This document shows, piece by piece, positions 25,886 through 37,359 of a DNA stretch of 64,000 nucleotides (positions are counted from its first letter, which is position 1; each line of letters starts with the position of its first letter). The stretch comes from Salticus scenicus (lineage: Eukaryota > Arthropoda > Arachnida > Araneae > Salticidae). The notes beneath the pieces are model-generated. The model was given only the letters and a program-made list of their open reading frames with translations. It searched no databases and had not been told where the DNA came from. A program made the translations under genes and the position numbers. Location of the stretch: positions 237,699,861 to 237,763,860 of the forward strand of contig OZ005661.1 in the NCBI GenBank assembly GCA_963930645.1, in the 5' to 3' direction.

Positions 25886-27042
25886 TATTATTTTTTTAAA
25901 TACTTATTTTTTAAATACTTATTTTTGAAATATTATATAACACTGTTTTTTTTTTCTTCATTGTTTGTGTAGATTCTTTTTTAATTTTTTTTTTTCATTC
26001 GGCGATATATCTATGGACTGTTCGTCTGTTGGCAGCCTGCTGTAAGATATAAATAAGTTAGTGGACCAGTGTGTGGTTCACTTTTGCCAACTATCATTAT
26101 GGCGAAAATGCACTTTTCCACTTCTGACAGTTACTACGAGTATTTTGATGGAAATTGTTATTGGGACAATATTAAGTCACCTAGAGCAATATTTTTTTCA
26201 TATTGTTTCTGGCAACCATCAATGTACCAGATGTGAAAAACTTTACTGCCGATAATTTTCAATGACCTTTTATATTTTCCCGTTAATAGGACAGTTGTGT
26301 GTTGGTTATGGCTAGTATATTCAATTTATTGGTAGTGCCTTATTTTTTATTAGTGCTAGTTCCTATGTATACTATATTTAGTTTGATTTTGTTCTTATAT
26401 AATCTTCAATACTTTTTTTTTTTTTTTTTTTTTACAAGTATTTGATTCAAAAACTTTGGTTAGTAATTCAGGATTTCCTCTACAGCTTAGGAAGTATTCA
26501 ATTAATCCTTTTTCATTAATGCAACTTGTATAATAAGGCTTTTTTTGTGTGTGTGAGTGTTTGTGTGTGCAAATATTTTTCTATATTATATTTTTCGGAA
26601 TGAAAGAGTTTATTTTATGTTATTTTATTTTCCAAGTGCTAAAATTTCAATATATTTCATTTGCATTTTTAAATCTTTTTGTATAAATAAATGTAAATTT
26701 ACAAGTCAATAATTATGAAAAATTGGAATAAAAATTTTCCTATTCGAATTTGCAGTGTTTGGAGTGACTCTACGGAATAAAATAATGATTTGTAAAAAAT
26801 AAAAATCTTCATATGAGAACACCATATACTGCAAAAAACTCACAACACTTGTTTCTGGTTCAAAAAAATGCGATGAACCTTCGTCAAGTGAACAAAGTAG
26901 GTATTACTGCTGCAAAAGCGAATTACTGCACTCGTGCGTACCATTGTGCAACTAACGAAGGATATTGTATTATTTCAATCTGAAACAACTGATAATTTTT
27001 TTTTCAGTTCTTACGTTTATTTACAAATTGTTTTATTTTTTA
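25886..27042. other. A/T-rich spacer without a recognisable gene
   Basis: Mostly A/T-rich sequence with poly-T runs (about 26,410-26,433) and a short GT-rich stretch (26,545-26,570). A 64-codon open frame at 26,061 has no motif I recognise and is treated as chance. About 26,820-26,945 resembles 30,110-30,230 (shared ACTCRCAACA, TTCGYCARGYGAACAAARTAGG), so it is a diverged interspersed repeat of unknown type. Confidence 0.6.
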
Positions 27043-28118
27043 CTAGCAGGTTTTACCTGCATCGCTGTTACTATTGTTAAGTAAATGTTAAAAAATGCAA
27101 TATATATATATATATATATTCATTAAAATTTAATAAGTTGTTAAAACTAAGTCCGTTGATATACCGTATCGCGTCCCCAGTGCATTATCCGACTATTTTA
27201 GTTGATTTATCGGTAGACATGTGGTGCTACTAATATTCAAGAACTACGATTTTACTATATCTCAGCATCTATTAAATCTTTTAATTTTAGTACCAAGTAT
27301 TATAAAAATTTAATAACAGGACCTAGTTTTTCTTACCTCCGCTCTGTTATATTAAATATGTAATTAAAATAAATTTATATTATTATTAATTTTACGTTAT
27401 AAAAATATAATATGATTAGTATAATTAAAATTTATAAAAATATCAATATAGAATAATTAATCAATATGCATGTATTCGTTTCTCAAAATTTCTGTTAGCA
27501 ATTTCACGCCGATTATAGTATTAAGATATGCTATTGGCGGTATTTCAATCTATAAGGCAACTGTTTTTGTAATGGTTAAATATCACTTCCAACTTTTAAA
27601 TAATTTATTTGGGTTTATTTATTTTAATACGAAATAAGTAGTTTTATTTCCAAATGTTCGAAAGAACATTATTTCACTATTTATAGCTACATTAATTGTA
27701 GGCCGAAGAATAAAAAAATAAAACATAATTATGTCAGATAACGATCTTGATTGACATAATCTGTTTTAACCCTTTGCGGCGCAAGACAATTTGAAACATT
27801 TAAATTATACTGCCACCGGAATTTATGAACTAAATTAAACTAAAAGAATTTTTAAATTTTATGGTTTAAAAACCTGGCCTTTTCTGATATGTTATAAACG
27901 TGAATTTTTGAAAAAAAATTTCCGGGATGAATTTTTGCAGCTGGATCTTAAATTTTGCGTCCTCGCAGCGAGGACAGCGCACGTTAAGGGGTTATTATCT
28001 GACAATTCTACTATATTGACTTCCGATATCCATGCAAATTTTTATAGCTCTGCAGTTAGCCATTTGCCTACAATGCAACCGACACACACATCTTCTTTTT
28101 TTTTTATATATATAGAGA
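27043..28118 (-). mobile_element. Second, shorter Helitron-like element
   Basis: On the minus strand it begins TCTCTATATATATAAAAAAA at 28,118 and ends GCAGGTAAAACCTGCTAG at 27,043, with a clean terminal hairpin (GCAGGT/ACCTGC) just before CTAG. The flanks read ...TTTTTTA and TTATATAAC..., matching insertion between A and T. The interior is A/T-rich with no replication-initiator or helicase frame. A perfect palindrome CCTCGCAGCGAGG lies at about 27,960. It shares only terminal design with the 2.4-kb Helitron in the satellite, so it is another family. The 72-codon frame at 27,908 is not supported. Confidence 0.65.
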
Positions 28119-28175
28119 TTATATAACACCAGTTTTCGGTGCATTTTTATTGTAGTATGTATGTGCTGCAAAACC

Positions 28176-28229
28176 TTTATTTTATTTATTTATTTATTTT
28201 TATTTATTTATTTATTTATTTATTTATTT
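28176..28229. repeat. TTTA microsatellite
   Basis: Run of TTTA/TTTTA units, about 54 bp. Confidence 0.9.
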
Positions 28230-28539
28230 GTTAGATAAGTTATTTTTTCAATGAAATGAAATATGTGTAACTTTTTTTTTTCTTGATTACTAAAGAATGT
28301 ATTTTTGCTGTCATCAATATTTAAAATAAGCACTCATGCATAATATATGCCAACTTACTGATATATGAAATATAAACGAAAAATCATGTGGTACGCATTG
28401 ATTATTAACACTTTCCAGCTGTATAAACTCGTTGTATTGTATTATATTCAATGTTCTTTGCCAGTGTTATCACACAATGGACAGGCAGAAGAACAGATAG
28501 ATAGACTAAGTGAAATCATAATTACTCTTAAACATTGTT

Positions 28540-28900
28540 GGAAAGCGTTAAAAATGCTTAACACAAACGTGAATGCAGAACTAAATTCCTAACTGTAGCA
28601 TTTAATGTATCTGAATATTTTAGCGTAGCCCAGTAAATCTGAAGGTTAAGCATGTCATATGCTATAAAAATTATTATTTAAGCATATAAGCAATAAATAT
28701 CATTTTTTTCTTTATGATTTTCGCTGTAGAAAGTTATTTAAATGGAATTTATAAAAATGTCTCTCCTAAAACGCTGTGCACTAGGCATTTTTCGGGGTGT
28801 CCCAGTACAGAAACCAGTTGTACAGAACCTATTAATACCGTTTTAAATAGGGAACATTCCATAGTGAACTTTATAGCCTATATCATTTTAAGAAATTCTA
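28540..28900. repeat. Diverged interspersed repeat, copy 1
   Basis: Aligns loosely over about 350 bp with 29,215-29,770 (shared AATGTAWCTGAATATTTT, GTGTCCCAGTACAGAAAC against ATCCCTGTACA, AATAGGRAAYATTCMATAGT). Family unknown. It provides the site lacking the MITE found in copy 2. A 92-codon open frame at 28,714 lies across this repeat and shows no domain. Confidence 0.6.
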
Positions 28901-28943
28901 AAAATATTTATGGACGCCTCAGACAGTCAGCCGGACAGATAGG

Positions 28944-29158
28944 TACAGTCGGTAACAAAAATGTCCGAGCACTAGCAAAAATTCCTATGTAAAAAAAAGT
29001 ACACTTCATACGGTTATGTTAATTAAATCCTAATCGAATTATGCTCTTACACTAAGAACAGGATTCGACAAGGATTTATTTAACAAAACCGTATGAAGTG
29101 TACTTTATTTTACATAGGAATTTTTGCTAGTGTTCGGACACTTTTGTTACCGACTGTA
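28944..29158. mobile_element. Foldback MITE-1 (Tc1-like ends), type copy
   Basis: About 211 bp flanked by TA, almost wholly palindromic. The left half reads CAGTCGGTAACAAAAATGTC, CACTAGCAAAAATTCCTATG, AGTACACTTCATACGG; the right half is its inverse, ending TTTTGTTACCGACTG. The centre is around CACTAAGAACAGG. TA duplications and CAGT termini fit a Tc1/mariner-mobilised MITE. No coding capacity. About 20 copies and fragments lie in this window; later copies vary between GGTAACAAAAGTGTCCG and GGCAGCAAAAGTATCCG forms. Confidence 0.9.
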
Positions 29159-29214
29159 GCTAGACACTCGAACAGACAGATAAACAAATTCAAGTCATGT
29201 TCACATTTGTTCGA

Positions 29215-29770
29215 AAATGTTAAAAGCTGTTAATGAATTCGAAAATGCAATTTCAGCAAATTTCCCCAAAAATAGATCTTAATGTAACTGAATATTTTTG
29301 TGTGGTCCTGTAAATATTAATGCTGATCACACTATATTCTATTAAAATTATTTTTTGCGCATATGAATAACATCTTTCAATTTTATTAAGACTTCTGAAA
29401 AGTATAAAGTTATTAAAATATGGTTTTTAGAAATACCTCTCACAGAACGCAACGCTTTGAAATAATATCGGGTATCCCTGTACAGTCGGTAACAAAAGTC
29501 TCCGAACACTAGCAAAAATTCCTATGTAAAAAAAGTACACTTAATACAGTTTTGTTCAATAAATCCTTGTCGAATCCTATTTTTAGACTGACTAAGAACA
29601 GGATTCGACAAGGATTTATTTAACAAAACTGTATTAAGTGTACTTTTTTTACTTAGGAATTTTTCTAGTGTTGGGAGACTTTTGTTACCGACTGTATACA
29701 AACTAGTGGTAGTATTTACCCCATTTTCAATAGGAAATATTCAATAGTGAACTTGAATGACATGTTTCAA
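29215..29770. repeat. Diverged interspersed repeat, copy 2, split by MITE-1
   Basis: Second copy of the repeat at 28,540. Relative to that copy it is interrupted at a TA by the MITE at 29,481-29,696, so the first copy shows the site without the insertion. Confidence 0.6.
29481..29696. mobile_element. MITE-1 copy
   Basis: Complete palindromic copy with TA at both ends, centred on GACTGACTAAGAACAGG. The two arms match almost perfectly. Confidence 0.9.
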
Positions 29771-30384
29771 TTTCTTTAAGATTTGTGCAAAGTAAAGGTG
29801 TTTAAATATGATGAATACAATGCTTACTCCAGTGTATGACATATTTAAATATTTTTAGAGTACCTTTATTTGTAGGATGATTGTGTTTTACGTCGATCTG
29901 AAAATTTACAGTTCTTTTATTTGTACGTTGGGTGGGTTTACGTCATTTAGGGCTAATCTACAGGCAATTTTTAACGGTCTTGGTCACGCCCCTCAGATAT
30001 GGTAACTGGTATTTCTTGACAATTTGTATAAAAAATATATTTAATAGTTAATAAGGAAGCACCACAGAATTGGCGTTCTAAAATAATAAGTACAAAACTT
30101 TGAATAAACACCATGAAATGCAATAAACTCGCAACAATTGTTTCGGGTCTAAGGAACACATTACCCTTCGCCAGGCGAACAAAATAGGCACGTTTGCTGC
30201 AATCAAAGCGGCGACGCACCCAACACGTATTTTTGCTGCATTTTACTTTATGCATTACATTTTATGCTGTCTATTCAAATTTTTATACTTATGTTTAATA
30301 GTTGATTGGATGATACGTCGAACTATTGTTACTGTACAAGCGATTAACGAAAGTGTAGGACGCAATAAAAGATACGTTCGCGAA
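29771..30384. other. A/T-rich spacer
   Basis: No gene seen. About 30,110-30,230 is the partner of the repeat at 26,820-26,945. A 94-codon minus-strand frame (29,971-30,255) overlaps this repeat and has no recognisable motif. Confidence 0.5.
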
Positions 30385-30548
30385 TACGCGAGCCGGCCTA
30401 ATACCGTTGTGTACACTAATGGTGTCTGGTGCACGTAAAATATGTCGTCGCCGCAATCTCCTCCCTGTTTCCATCCAAATTATACTTTTGAGGATTACCG
30501 AAGCAAAGGATGTTCCATCCGTGCTGTTCCTTCCGTGCAGGATATTAT
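30385..30548 (+). mobile_element. SINE-B fragment (body)
   Basis: GCGAGCCGGCC, TGGTGCACGTAAAATATGTC and TTACCGAAGC match the central body of the full SINE-B copy at 54,424-54,736, in the opposite orientation to it. The tRNA-like head and the tail are missing. Confidence 0.75.
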
Positions 30549-31043
30549 CTGTGACAATACACTAAACGACAAAAAAAAGAGAAAAGCTGCACTTGAATAT
30601 TTTCCTCTTCACCTTCTACAACCGCCAATTTTATCGTTTAAAAAGCAAATTTTCGAACAGATTTTATTATGTTGTCCTCCACTTATACTTTAGCATTGAG
30701 TCCAGTGTTAAAAACAAGATGCAATTGCAAGAAAAACTGTAATTTTAGAAATTACTTCAAAAATGGTAAGATTAAGGCAGTTAACGATGCTACAAAAAGT
30801 ATTAATTTTTTAATGAAAATCAAAAAATATTTTAATACGTGAGATGACAAAATAATTAAATGCTAACGGAGTATTGGTAAAATGGTTTTTAGTAAAATGT
30901 AAAATTTTTTGGCCGTTTAAACTGGAAATATGGCTTTTGGCGGCCATGTTGCTCATCCAAGCAAGATAACCGCAAGTTAAAAAGCAAATGTTTAAATAAT
31001 CGATTTGTATCATGTTCAAAACTTAAAAAAGATTTTTAAAAAA
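30549..31043. other. A/T-rich spacer
   Basis: No gene or repeat recognised. Short open frames of 83 codons or less show no domain. Confidence 0.5.
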
Positions 31044-31295
31044 ATGTATAGTAAATTAATTTCTTCAAAAACAATGCAGGAACAATTAAACAAAGCAGGT
31101 TAAGGAACAGAAGATCTGCGAAAAAAGCCATTATTAAGGAAAAAATTAGAAAAAACAATACTTTAGTTGACCAAAAATTTAAAAACGTTATCGGTTAATT
31201 ATTAGGCTGAACTGGTTTTCTCTGATGAATCAGGTTTTCTTTATTTCGAGCATATGAAAAAAGCTAGAATGAGGACGAAATTGAGACCGACTTAA
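31044..31295 (+). pseudogene. Tc1-type transposase relic
   Basis: Three short open stretches in different frames read like the middle of a Tc1-family transposase. From 31,044 one reads SSKTMQEQLNKAG and stops; from 31,097, one base out of frame, it continues RLRNRRSAKKAIIKEKIRKN and stops at 31,196; from 31,206 in a third frame it reads AELVFSDESGFLYFEH. FSDES followed by F is the family's usual setting for the first catalytic Asp (codon 31,224-31,226). The arginine-rich piece fits the end of the second DNA-binding domain. At least two frameshifts and stops make it dead. Downstream catalytic residues are not recognisable. No inverted termini could be matched to it. Confidence 0.65.
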
Positions 31296-32229
31296 TGAAA
31301 ATTGCCCTCTTAAAACAGTGGCATTTTCTCCGTACATTATGGTACGGAAATGCACAATTTTTCAAGGAATTGGGCAAAGTTTCATTCTCAAGTGATCAAT
31401 TAACTCAAAATAAAACACGGTGATTATAAAAGTGGCGCCTGACCGAATATTTTGGACGTATTTCAGACTTTTCTTCAAACAGAATTTCATGTTAAAAATG
31501 GACCTTGCTGTACGGTGTCTGTGGTACGTCAATTTGAATCAAATTGTTAAAATTACTTATCTATTACCATGAGCACCTATAATTCTGTATGTAATAGTAT
31601 CATTTTCACTATAAGTTAAATCCCACAAAGAATATCGTAGAATTTCTGACTTGGAAACAGTCCTAATTCTCAATTCGCTCGAAATTTTTTTAATCGTAGA
31701 AAGGCGTGGGAAGAGAAAGGAGGATTCGAAATTTGCAGCCTACAACTTTTCAAGAACTAGAAAAGTTATTTACAATGTTTAGCATAGTGAGATTTTTTAG
31801 ATTTATATCAAAAAACGGTATAATGCTATGCCACTGTGCATTACAGCAGTAATTCCATATAAAGGTGGAATTAACCCAATGCAGAATACTTATTTTTATT
31901 AAAAATTTGCTTAGATCTAACAAAAAAATAGTTTAATTTCATACATTAAAATATAACTTGTTTATTTCCTATAATAAATCATAATAGAATACAAAGCGTA
32001 TGGTTATTGCATTACGTTTAAAAAGAAAAATTTATGTAGATTTTTATAAAATACTTCGTAGAGTGTATTAAAGCGAATTATTAAATCGAAAATGTACATA
32101 GGAATTATTTCATCCCTTTGGTGTTATGCAAACATGACAGTTTTATTTGTTCCAACCTTTAATTTTAAAATTATTACAATTAAAAAAGGTATAAGTCATT
32201 TTTCTGCATTGCACCTTTTTTTTTTTGGC
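31296..32229. other. A/T-rich spacer without a recognisable gene
   Basis: No gene, tRNA or clear repeat. It may hold the decayed 3' part of the Tc1-type element, but I cannot show this. Confidence 0.5.
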
Positions 32230-32239
32230 GCTTAGTGTA

Positions 32240-32528
32240 TATCTTCGGTCTGCTCCTAGGGATGAGTCCCAGACCATCACCAATTGCCCACAGTGCAAAA
32301 CTAGAGCGACGTAAAAATCAACACATTAACTGAATTTTGCTAAAAAAATTTAATTGCCTTTATTTGTCGGTTGAATAAGGTATGCGTATCATCAGTGCGA
32401 CACTTTGAGAAGTTGGTGTTGGCATGGATCTCAACACTGTAACTGACATTCGTTGAAAACCTTTACAATGCCTTTGTTTTTCGGGAGTGGGTGTTACTTC
32501 TCAGTAGCACTTCCCTTTGGGCAATTCA
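32240..32528. repeat. Pieces of the 120-bp / SINE-B-tail repeat, mixed orientation
   Basis: 32,260-32,330 reads GAGTCCCAGACCATCACCAA, then CTAGAGCGACGTAAAA (SINE-B tail sense). 32,345-32,528 reads TTTATTTGTCGGTTGA, AACTGACATTCGTTGAAAA (120-bp repeat, opposite sense). Confidence 0.65.
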
Positions 32529-32529
32529 G

Positions 32530-32800
32530 CTCGAAATTGGAAAATTGCAGGTTGGAAACTCCTGCCAGCCGAAAGACCGTCCTGTGCATTAATGATAGCT
32601 TATGCAAGTAAAATCCGTCGTGTTCGCAATGTCTTCCGTATTTCCACCCAAAATTATACCTCTGGGTGCTTCCGCAGCAGCGGAACCATTTTTTCAAGTG
32701 AAGATAAAATCTTGAAGTCACGACTCCGAATCATTTTTTGTAGTGTGATCAACGAGGTTGCCAATTATCTATATTGCAGCACTAGTGTTCCATAAAAACA
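32530..32800 (+). mobile_element. SINE-B copy, diverged
   Basis: AATTGGAAAATTGCAGGTTG (tRNA-like region), GTAAAATCCGTCGTGTTCGC and AAATTATACCTCTGGGTGCT follow the order of the full SINE-B. The final part (GGTTGCCAATTATC, GCAGCACTAGTG) belongs to its tail. The two 75- and 92-codon frames on opposite strands here are shadows of this repeat. Confidence 0.7.
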
Positions 32801-32817
32801 CAATCATACTTGACTCA

Positions 32818-32998
32818 TTTCAAAATCAACATGTTCCCATCAAAATTATACCCCTAGTAGTCATCGAATCGGAGTAGTCATCCCCTCTGTGGAGGACCAA
32901 AATATTGATGATATGTCTCCGGACCATCCTTAGGGGTGCGTCCCAGACCGTTGCCAATTATCCATCACGCAGTACTAGTGTGATGTTAAACCCAACCA
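32818..32998 (+). mobile_element. SINE-B, 3' part
   Basis: From ATGTTCCCATCAAAATTATA to the end GTGATGTTAAACCCAACCAA, 5'-truncated. Includes the GTGGAGGACCAAAAT and GACCATCCTTAGGGGTG modules. Confidence 0.8.
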
Positions 32999-33559
32999 AA
33001 CATTAAAAATTGAATAATTTAGATGAAATTCTTTTTTACCCTGAGCTTACCCATTTACTTTTAGATTGATTTTAATTATATGATTTGATGGATCTTTTAA
33101 AATTATTTCTTATTGAAAGTATTTAAAAACAAAATGATACGGCAACTGGCATTTCTTAAAACATCTTAGAGTGCTTTTATTATTGGTCGAGTACATTTTA
33201 CTTGTTTTTCGTGCTATTTTATGTGAACTCGGCGATGACTGAGACTCTCGCTGCAGAGAGCGGAACTTTTTAGGATCTTTTTTTTTTAATCGTTAGTGGG
33301 TTAAACGCCACGTTGTGCTACACTATGGTGAAGTGACCAAATTTTCGAGAGGAAAAACGGGGGACAGATCAGCCAGGTGTTTCCAATTTAAAAGCAAGAA
33401 ATTATGACAAAAGCAATACTTAAAAAAAGTGCAGTGTCTTCGATTTTGAATTATTTTCCAAATAAATATTTTGCTGAAATTTATAAGTTTAAGCGGAGAA
33501 AAAGAAAACAAATTACAAAATGTGGGGACATTTATTCGCCTTACACTTTAGGGATATCA
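32999..33559. other. Spacer with one degenerate 120-bp unit
   Basis: 33,130-33,310 resembles one 120-bp unit (GATACGGCAACTGGCATTTC, TTAGAGTGCTTTTATTATTG). From 33,330 to 33,540 the ends TGACCAAATTTTC and TGTGGGGACATTTAT faintly resemble MITE-2, but the middle does not match. Confidence 0.4.
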
Positions 33560-33934
33560 GGACGGTGTGGGATTTGACCGTAAGACCAGATAATTGACAT
33601 TTGTTGAAAGTTTGCAATATCTTTAGGTTGAGTGTGTTTCGCATCGAATTTGTCCTGCACATGTCAATTGGAGCTTGGCTAGGAATTGATCTCAGATACG
33701 GTAACTGACTTTTTTTTAATTATTAGAGTACCTTTATTTATAACTTGAGATAGGTTTACGTATCGCTAGTAATACAATTTGGGCAATAAGCATCAGTCTG
33801 GGGCAGACCTAAAATGCCGCATTTGACGATTCTTACAAATTATTAGAGTACCTTCATAAAACGGTTGAGTGGGTCTTATGTTGCATTAGCACTACATTTT
33901 TGGCTACTGTCTGGGACTCGAACAGAAGATACGG
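33560..33934 (+). repeat. 120-bp tandem repeat, block 1a
   Basis: Degenerate head-to-tail units of about 120 bp. The repeat consensus is built from TTAGAGTACCTTTATTTAT, GGTTGAGTGGGTTTTACGTC, GCACTAGTGCTACACTATGG, GCAATTTGCGACGGTCTGGG, ACTCGCCCCTAAGATACGG and TAACTGACATTTGTTGAAAA. The part from GGTTGAGTGG to GGGACTC matches the SINE-B tail read in reverse. Confidence 0.8.
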
Positions 33935-34151
33935 TACAGTCTGTAACAAAAGTGTCCGAACACTAGCAAAAATTCCTATGTAAAAAAAGTACACTTCATA
34001 CGGTTTTGTTAAATAAATCCTTGTCGAATCCTGTTCTTAGTCAGTCTTAGAACATCATTCGACAAGTATTTATTTATCAAAACAGTATCAACTATACTTT
34101 TTTTATATAGGAATTTTTGCTAGTGCTCGGGTACTTTTGTTACCGACTGTA
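33935..34151. mobile_element. MITE-1 copy
   Basis: Complete palindrome with TA flanks, inserted in a 120-bp unit between GATACGG and the ACATGTCATTCG part. Confidence 0.9.
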
Positions 34152-34980
34152 CATGTCATTCGTTAAAAATTTTAGCGATCTGGGACGCACCCCTAAGAAT
34201 ATCCTGAAACATGCGGTCACAATTTTGATCAACCGCGGTAATAAATTTAGAGTATATTCAATTATTAGTGCATTTTGAGTCTCATTAGAGCTATACTATG
34301 GGCAATTTGTGGCTGTCTAGGACTCGCGCGATATTGTAATTTGATGTAATTTTTTAGAATTTATGTTTATAGAATGAGTGGAATTTATATCACAATAACG
34401 CTAAACTGTGGGAACTTGGCGATTCTGTGTGACTCACGCGTGATGATACCGTAACTGATATTTGTTGAAAATTTTTAGAGTACCTTTATTTATTGGTTGG
34501 TTGGGTTTAACGTCGCTGGAGTGTAACGTAATCGGCAATTGGCAACTGTCAGGGATCAACCCTATGGTGCGGTGCTTAACGCTCCTTGAAAATTGTCAGA
34601 AACTCCATTTAATGGTTCAGTGGACTTCGCGTAGTTCTACACTGTTAGCGATAATAAAATTTGTTAAAAGTTTTAGAGTACCTTTAATTATCGGTTGAGT
34701 GTATTTTACTTCTCACAATTCCTACACTATGGGCATATGCGACGGTCTGGGTCATGACCCTGAGATACGGTACTTAATACTTGAAAATGTTTAGTGTCCT
34801 TTTATTTATAGATTGGATTGGTTTAACGTCGCATTAGTTTTACATAATTAGCAATAGGTGACAAAGTGGGACTGATACAAAAATGTACTGGAACTGATAT
34901 TTTAGTAAATTTTTTAGAGTACATTTATCTATTGTCTGAGTGGGTTTTGAATCTAACTAGTCCTACACTGTGGTACAAAT
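34152..34980 (+). repeat. 120-bp tandem repeat, block 1b
   Basis: About seven units. GAGTACC-type starts fall at 34,478, about 34,598, 34,676 (shortened unit) and about 34,794. Confidence 0.8.
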
Positions 34981-35270
34981 TCTAGAATAAACAGTGTGGA
35001 AAGCGGCAAATAAAATTGTACTAAAAAAATTAAGCCTGTCACCAGATATCATTGTAATCGAAGCTAGTGTCACGACGTCAAAACCGAGACTCCCTATTGG
35101 TTAATTATGTGCTTAGATCCCGTGATTGAGCTGACGAAACTGGGAAAAGCCAATCAGGTCTTCGATTTGAGCAATAGCTTCGATCACAGCGACATCTGGG
35201 GAAGCTTAATTTTTGTAGCATTATTTTAACATCACGGTTATAGGTGATTTCCACACTGTTTATTCTAGAC
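34981..35270. mobile_element. MITE-4, 290 bp
   Basis: CTAGAATAAACAGTGTGGAA at 34,982 is repeated exactly inverted at the right end (TTCCACACTGTTTATTCTAG, to about 35,269); the perfect terminal repeat is 21 bp. The interior (CTCCCTATTGGTTAATTATG, AAACTGGGAAAAGCC) recurs at 41,270-41,330 in a diverged relative. An 83-codon minus-strand frame lies across it and is not supported. Confidence 0.85.
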
Positions 35271-35759
35271 GCTGTAACTGTGGTAATTCGGAGATGGTTT
35301 GAGACTCGCTTCTCACATACGGTAGGTGAAATTTGTGGAAAATTATCGGAGCACATCTATTTAGGTTTACGTACAGACGGAACGCTTGCAACTTCGATGA
35401 CGTAAATTCTACAAGTTTTTTGCAAATACAGCCGGCAGCAAAAGTATCCGAGCACTAGCAAAAATTCCTATGTAAAAAAAGGACACCGAATGCAATTTTG
35501 TTGAATAAATCCTTGTCGCATCCTTGTCTTAGTCAGCCTAACAAGGGAACTCTTCCAAGCGGTAATCACCGATTTTCTTAAAAAAATTACAGAAAATAGT
35601 TTACACTATACTTAATTCATTTGTGAAAAAATTAGCTGCTGAATCGCAACAGGAAAGCTGTAAAAAATTATTAAACTTTACGTTTTGAACGCCAAATACG
35701 AAAAAAAGTCATCGCCAAATCACATTAACCTTCCTTCAGTCATGCCAAGGGACTTCAGT

Positions 35760-35940
35760 ATAGGAGGGTTGTGTTTTCTATCGCTGTAGGGTGACTGAAG
35801 CAAGGAATCCATCCCCTCCGCGGAGGATCAAAATTATGATGGTATGTCTCCAGAATATCCCTATGAGTGAATACAAGACCATCTCCAATTTCCGCACTGC
35901 GTAGCTATAGTGCGACGTTAAAACCCACTCAACACTCAAT
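35760..35940 (+). mobile_element. SINE-B, 3' part
   Basis: CATCCCCTCCGCGGAGGATC, GGTATGTCTCCAGAATATCC and GTGCGACGTTAAAACCCACT follow the SINE-B tail order. The upstream limit is uncertain. Confidence 0.7.
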
Positions 35941-35985
35941 ATATTTTCTGAAATCTAGAAGTTTCTATTTAGAAAAAGTGACGTT

Positions 35986-36329
35986 GGGTTACATACAAAC
36001 GGAACGCTTGCAATTTCGATGACGTAAATTTTGCAAGTTTTTTGCAAATACAGTCGGCAGCAAAAGTAACAGAGCACTAGCGAAAATTCCTATGTAAAAA
36101 AAGTAAACTTAATGCAGATTTGTTAAATAAATCCTTGTCGAATCCTGTTCGTAGTCAGTCTAAGAACACAATTTGACAAGGATTTATTTAACAAAACAGT
36201 GTTAAGTGTGCTTTTTTCACATTGGAATTTTTGCTAGTGCTCGGATACTTTTGCTGCCGACTGCAGTCATACATTTGGAACGCCTGCAAACGGCTTTGCA
36301 ACTGGAAGTGCTTCATTTGTATGTACCCC
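35986..36329 (+). mobile_element. Composite element 2 (outer element plus MITE-1)
   Basis: Outer ends GGGTTACATACAAACGGAAC and CATTTGTATGTACCCC. MITE-1 lies in the middle at 36,049-36,265, its right TA changed to CA. Flanking parts GATGACGTAAATTTTGCAAG and ATTTGGAACGCCTGCAAACG are the same as in composites 1 and 3. Confidence 0.8.
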
Positions 36330-36410
36330 ATTATGTTTTGTGTTAGATATAATATTTTCCATTATTTTATGTAATGTTTCACTATTGTATTTATTTAAAA
36401 TAATGCAATG

Positions 36411-36559
36411 GACGACTAGAACGAGGCGGAGTTTCCGTTTGTTTGTGGGGAAAAGCTGCGCTATGATTGGCTGTAGTGCTTTATTTGTGCGGTAAATTAA
36501 GACTCCTATAGGTTAGTGACGTCGTTGTGACGTAGGTGGGCTGTCTCATTCTAGTCGTC
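36411..36559. mobile_element. MITE-3, 149 bp
   Basis: GACGACTAGAACGAG at the left is matched by CTCATTCTAGTCGTC at the right (one mismatch over 15 bp). The interior has GTGACGTCGTTGTGACGTAG. No other copy is seen in the window. Confidence 0.7.
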
Positions 36560-36684
36560 AATTTCAGAGTTACTTTTATATTACTCCAGCTTATATAAAT
36601 AACCTGGAGTAATTTAATGTCTGAAGCACTCGGCATGTGCATTTATATAAATTTGCAGACGATTTAAAAACTAATCTGATTTAT

Positions 36685-36910
36685 AGATTGGTTGGCTGGG
36701 TTTTACGTCGCACTGGTACTGCGGAATGGGCAATTGGCGACCGATATGAATTATAATATTTGATTGAACATTTGATTGTTAGAATAGTTGATTGAAATTA
36801 ATACTCAAATAAATAAATAAAAATTAAAATATTATATTTGAGGTTGAGTAGGTTTTAAATTTTAATTCGCACTACAGATATGCAATGGCGAGAGTCTAGG
36901 GTACATTCCT
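36685..36910. repeat. SINE-B tail and 120-bp repeat pieces
   Basis: GATTGGTTGGCTGGGTTTTA, CGTCGCACTGGTACTGCGG and AATGGGCAATTGGCGACC, then A/T-rich sequence and a further degenerate unit (GGTTGAGTAGGTTTTAAAT). Confidence 0.6.
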
Positions 36911-37148
36911 AGAGATGATCCGTAGACGTGTTTACAACTTTGATCCTTTACGGAGGGGATTATTTAAAATTGGAAAAACACGTGCATAACCTTTATGGCT
37001 TCTTACATTTCTGGTAATTTATTTTGTAAAAATATGCAAGAATATATTAGAATTACTAGTGCTGCGCAGTGATTTTTTTCATAGGTAATTTTCTTAGAAT
37101 TATTAACTGCGAAATCTTGTTTTAAAAATAATTGTTATGCTGAATGCA

Positions 37149-37248
37149 GACTCTCCGTGGCCGAGTGAGTATGTCACCCTCGCTAATCGCCTTCACGTGT
37201 AAAAGAATGGGTTCGATTCCCCAGCCGACCCAGGGTGTTTATTTAATT
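37149..37248 (+). mobile_element. SINE-A, 5' part (tRNA-like head)
   Basis: CTCCGTGGCCGAGTGAGTAT carries a pol III A box (TGGCCGAGTG) and GGTTCGATTCCCCAGCC a B box, in tRNA spacing. The body breaks off into ATTTAATTTTTTGTATTTT. It is followed directly by a SINE-B tail. Confidence 0.75.
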
Positions 37249-37352
37249 TTTTGTATTTTAATCCGGTTATGAGAGTTGTGTCCCAGACCGTCGCCAATTG
37301 CCCATCTGCGCAGCACTAGTGCGACGTAAAACTCAACCATCCATCCATCCGG
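37249..37352 (+). mobile_element. SINE-B tail fragment
   Basis: GTGTCCCAGACCGTCGCCAA, TTGCCCATCTGCGCAGCACT, GCGACGTAAAACTCAACC, ending in an ATCC repeat (CCATCCATCCATCC). Confidence 0.8.
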
Positions 37353-37359
37353 TTATGAG

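Noticed and set aside
28714..28992. 92-codon plus-strand frame
   Set aside because: Crosses a diverged repeat and the left end of a MITE-1; no recognisable domain.
33330..33540. A further MITE-2 copy
   Set aside because: Only the terminal words TGACCAAATTTTC and GGGGACATTTAT fit; the interior does not align by eye.
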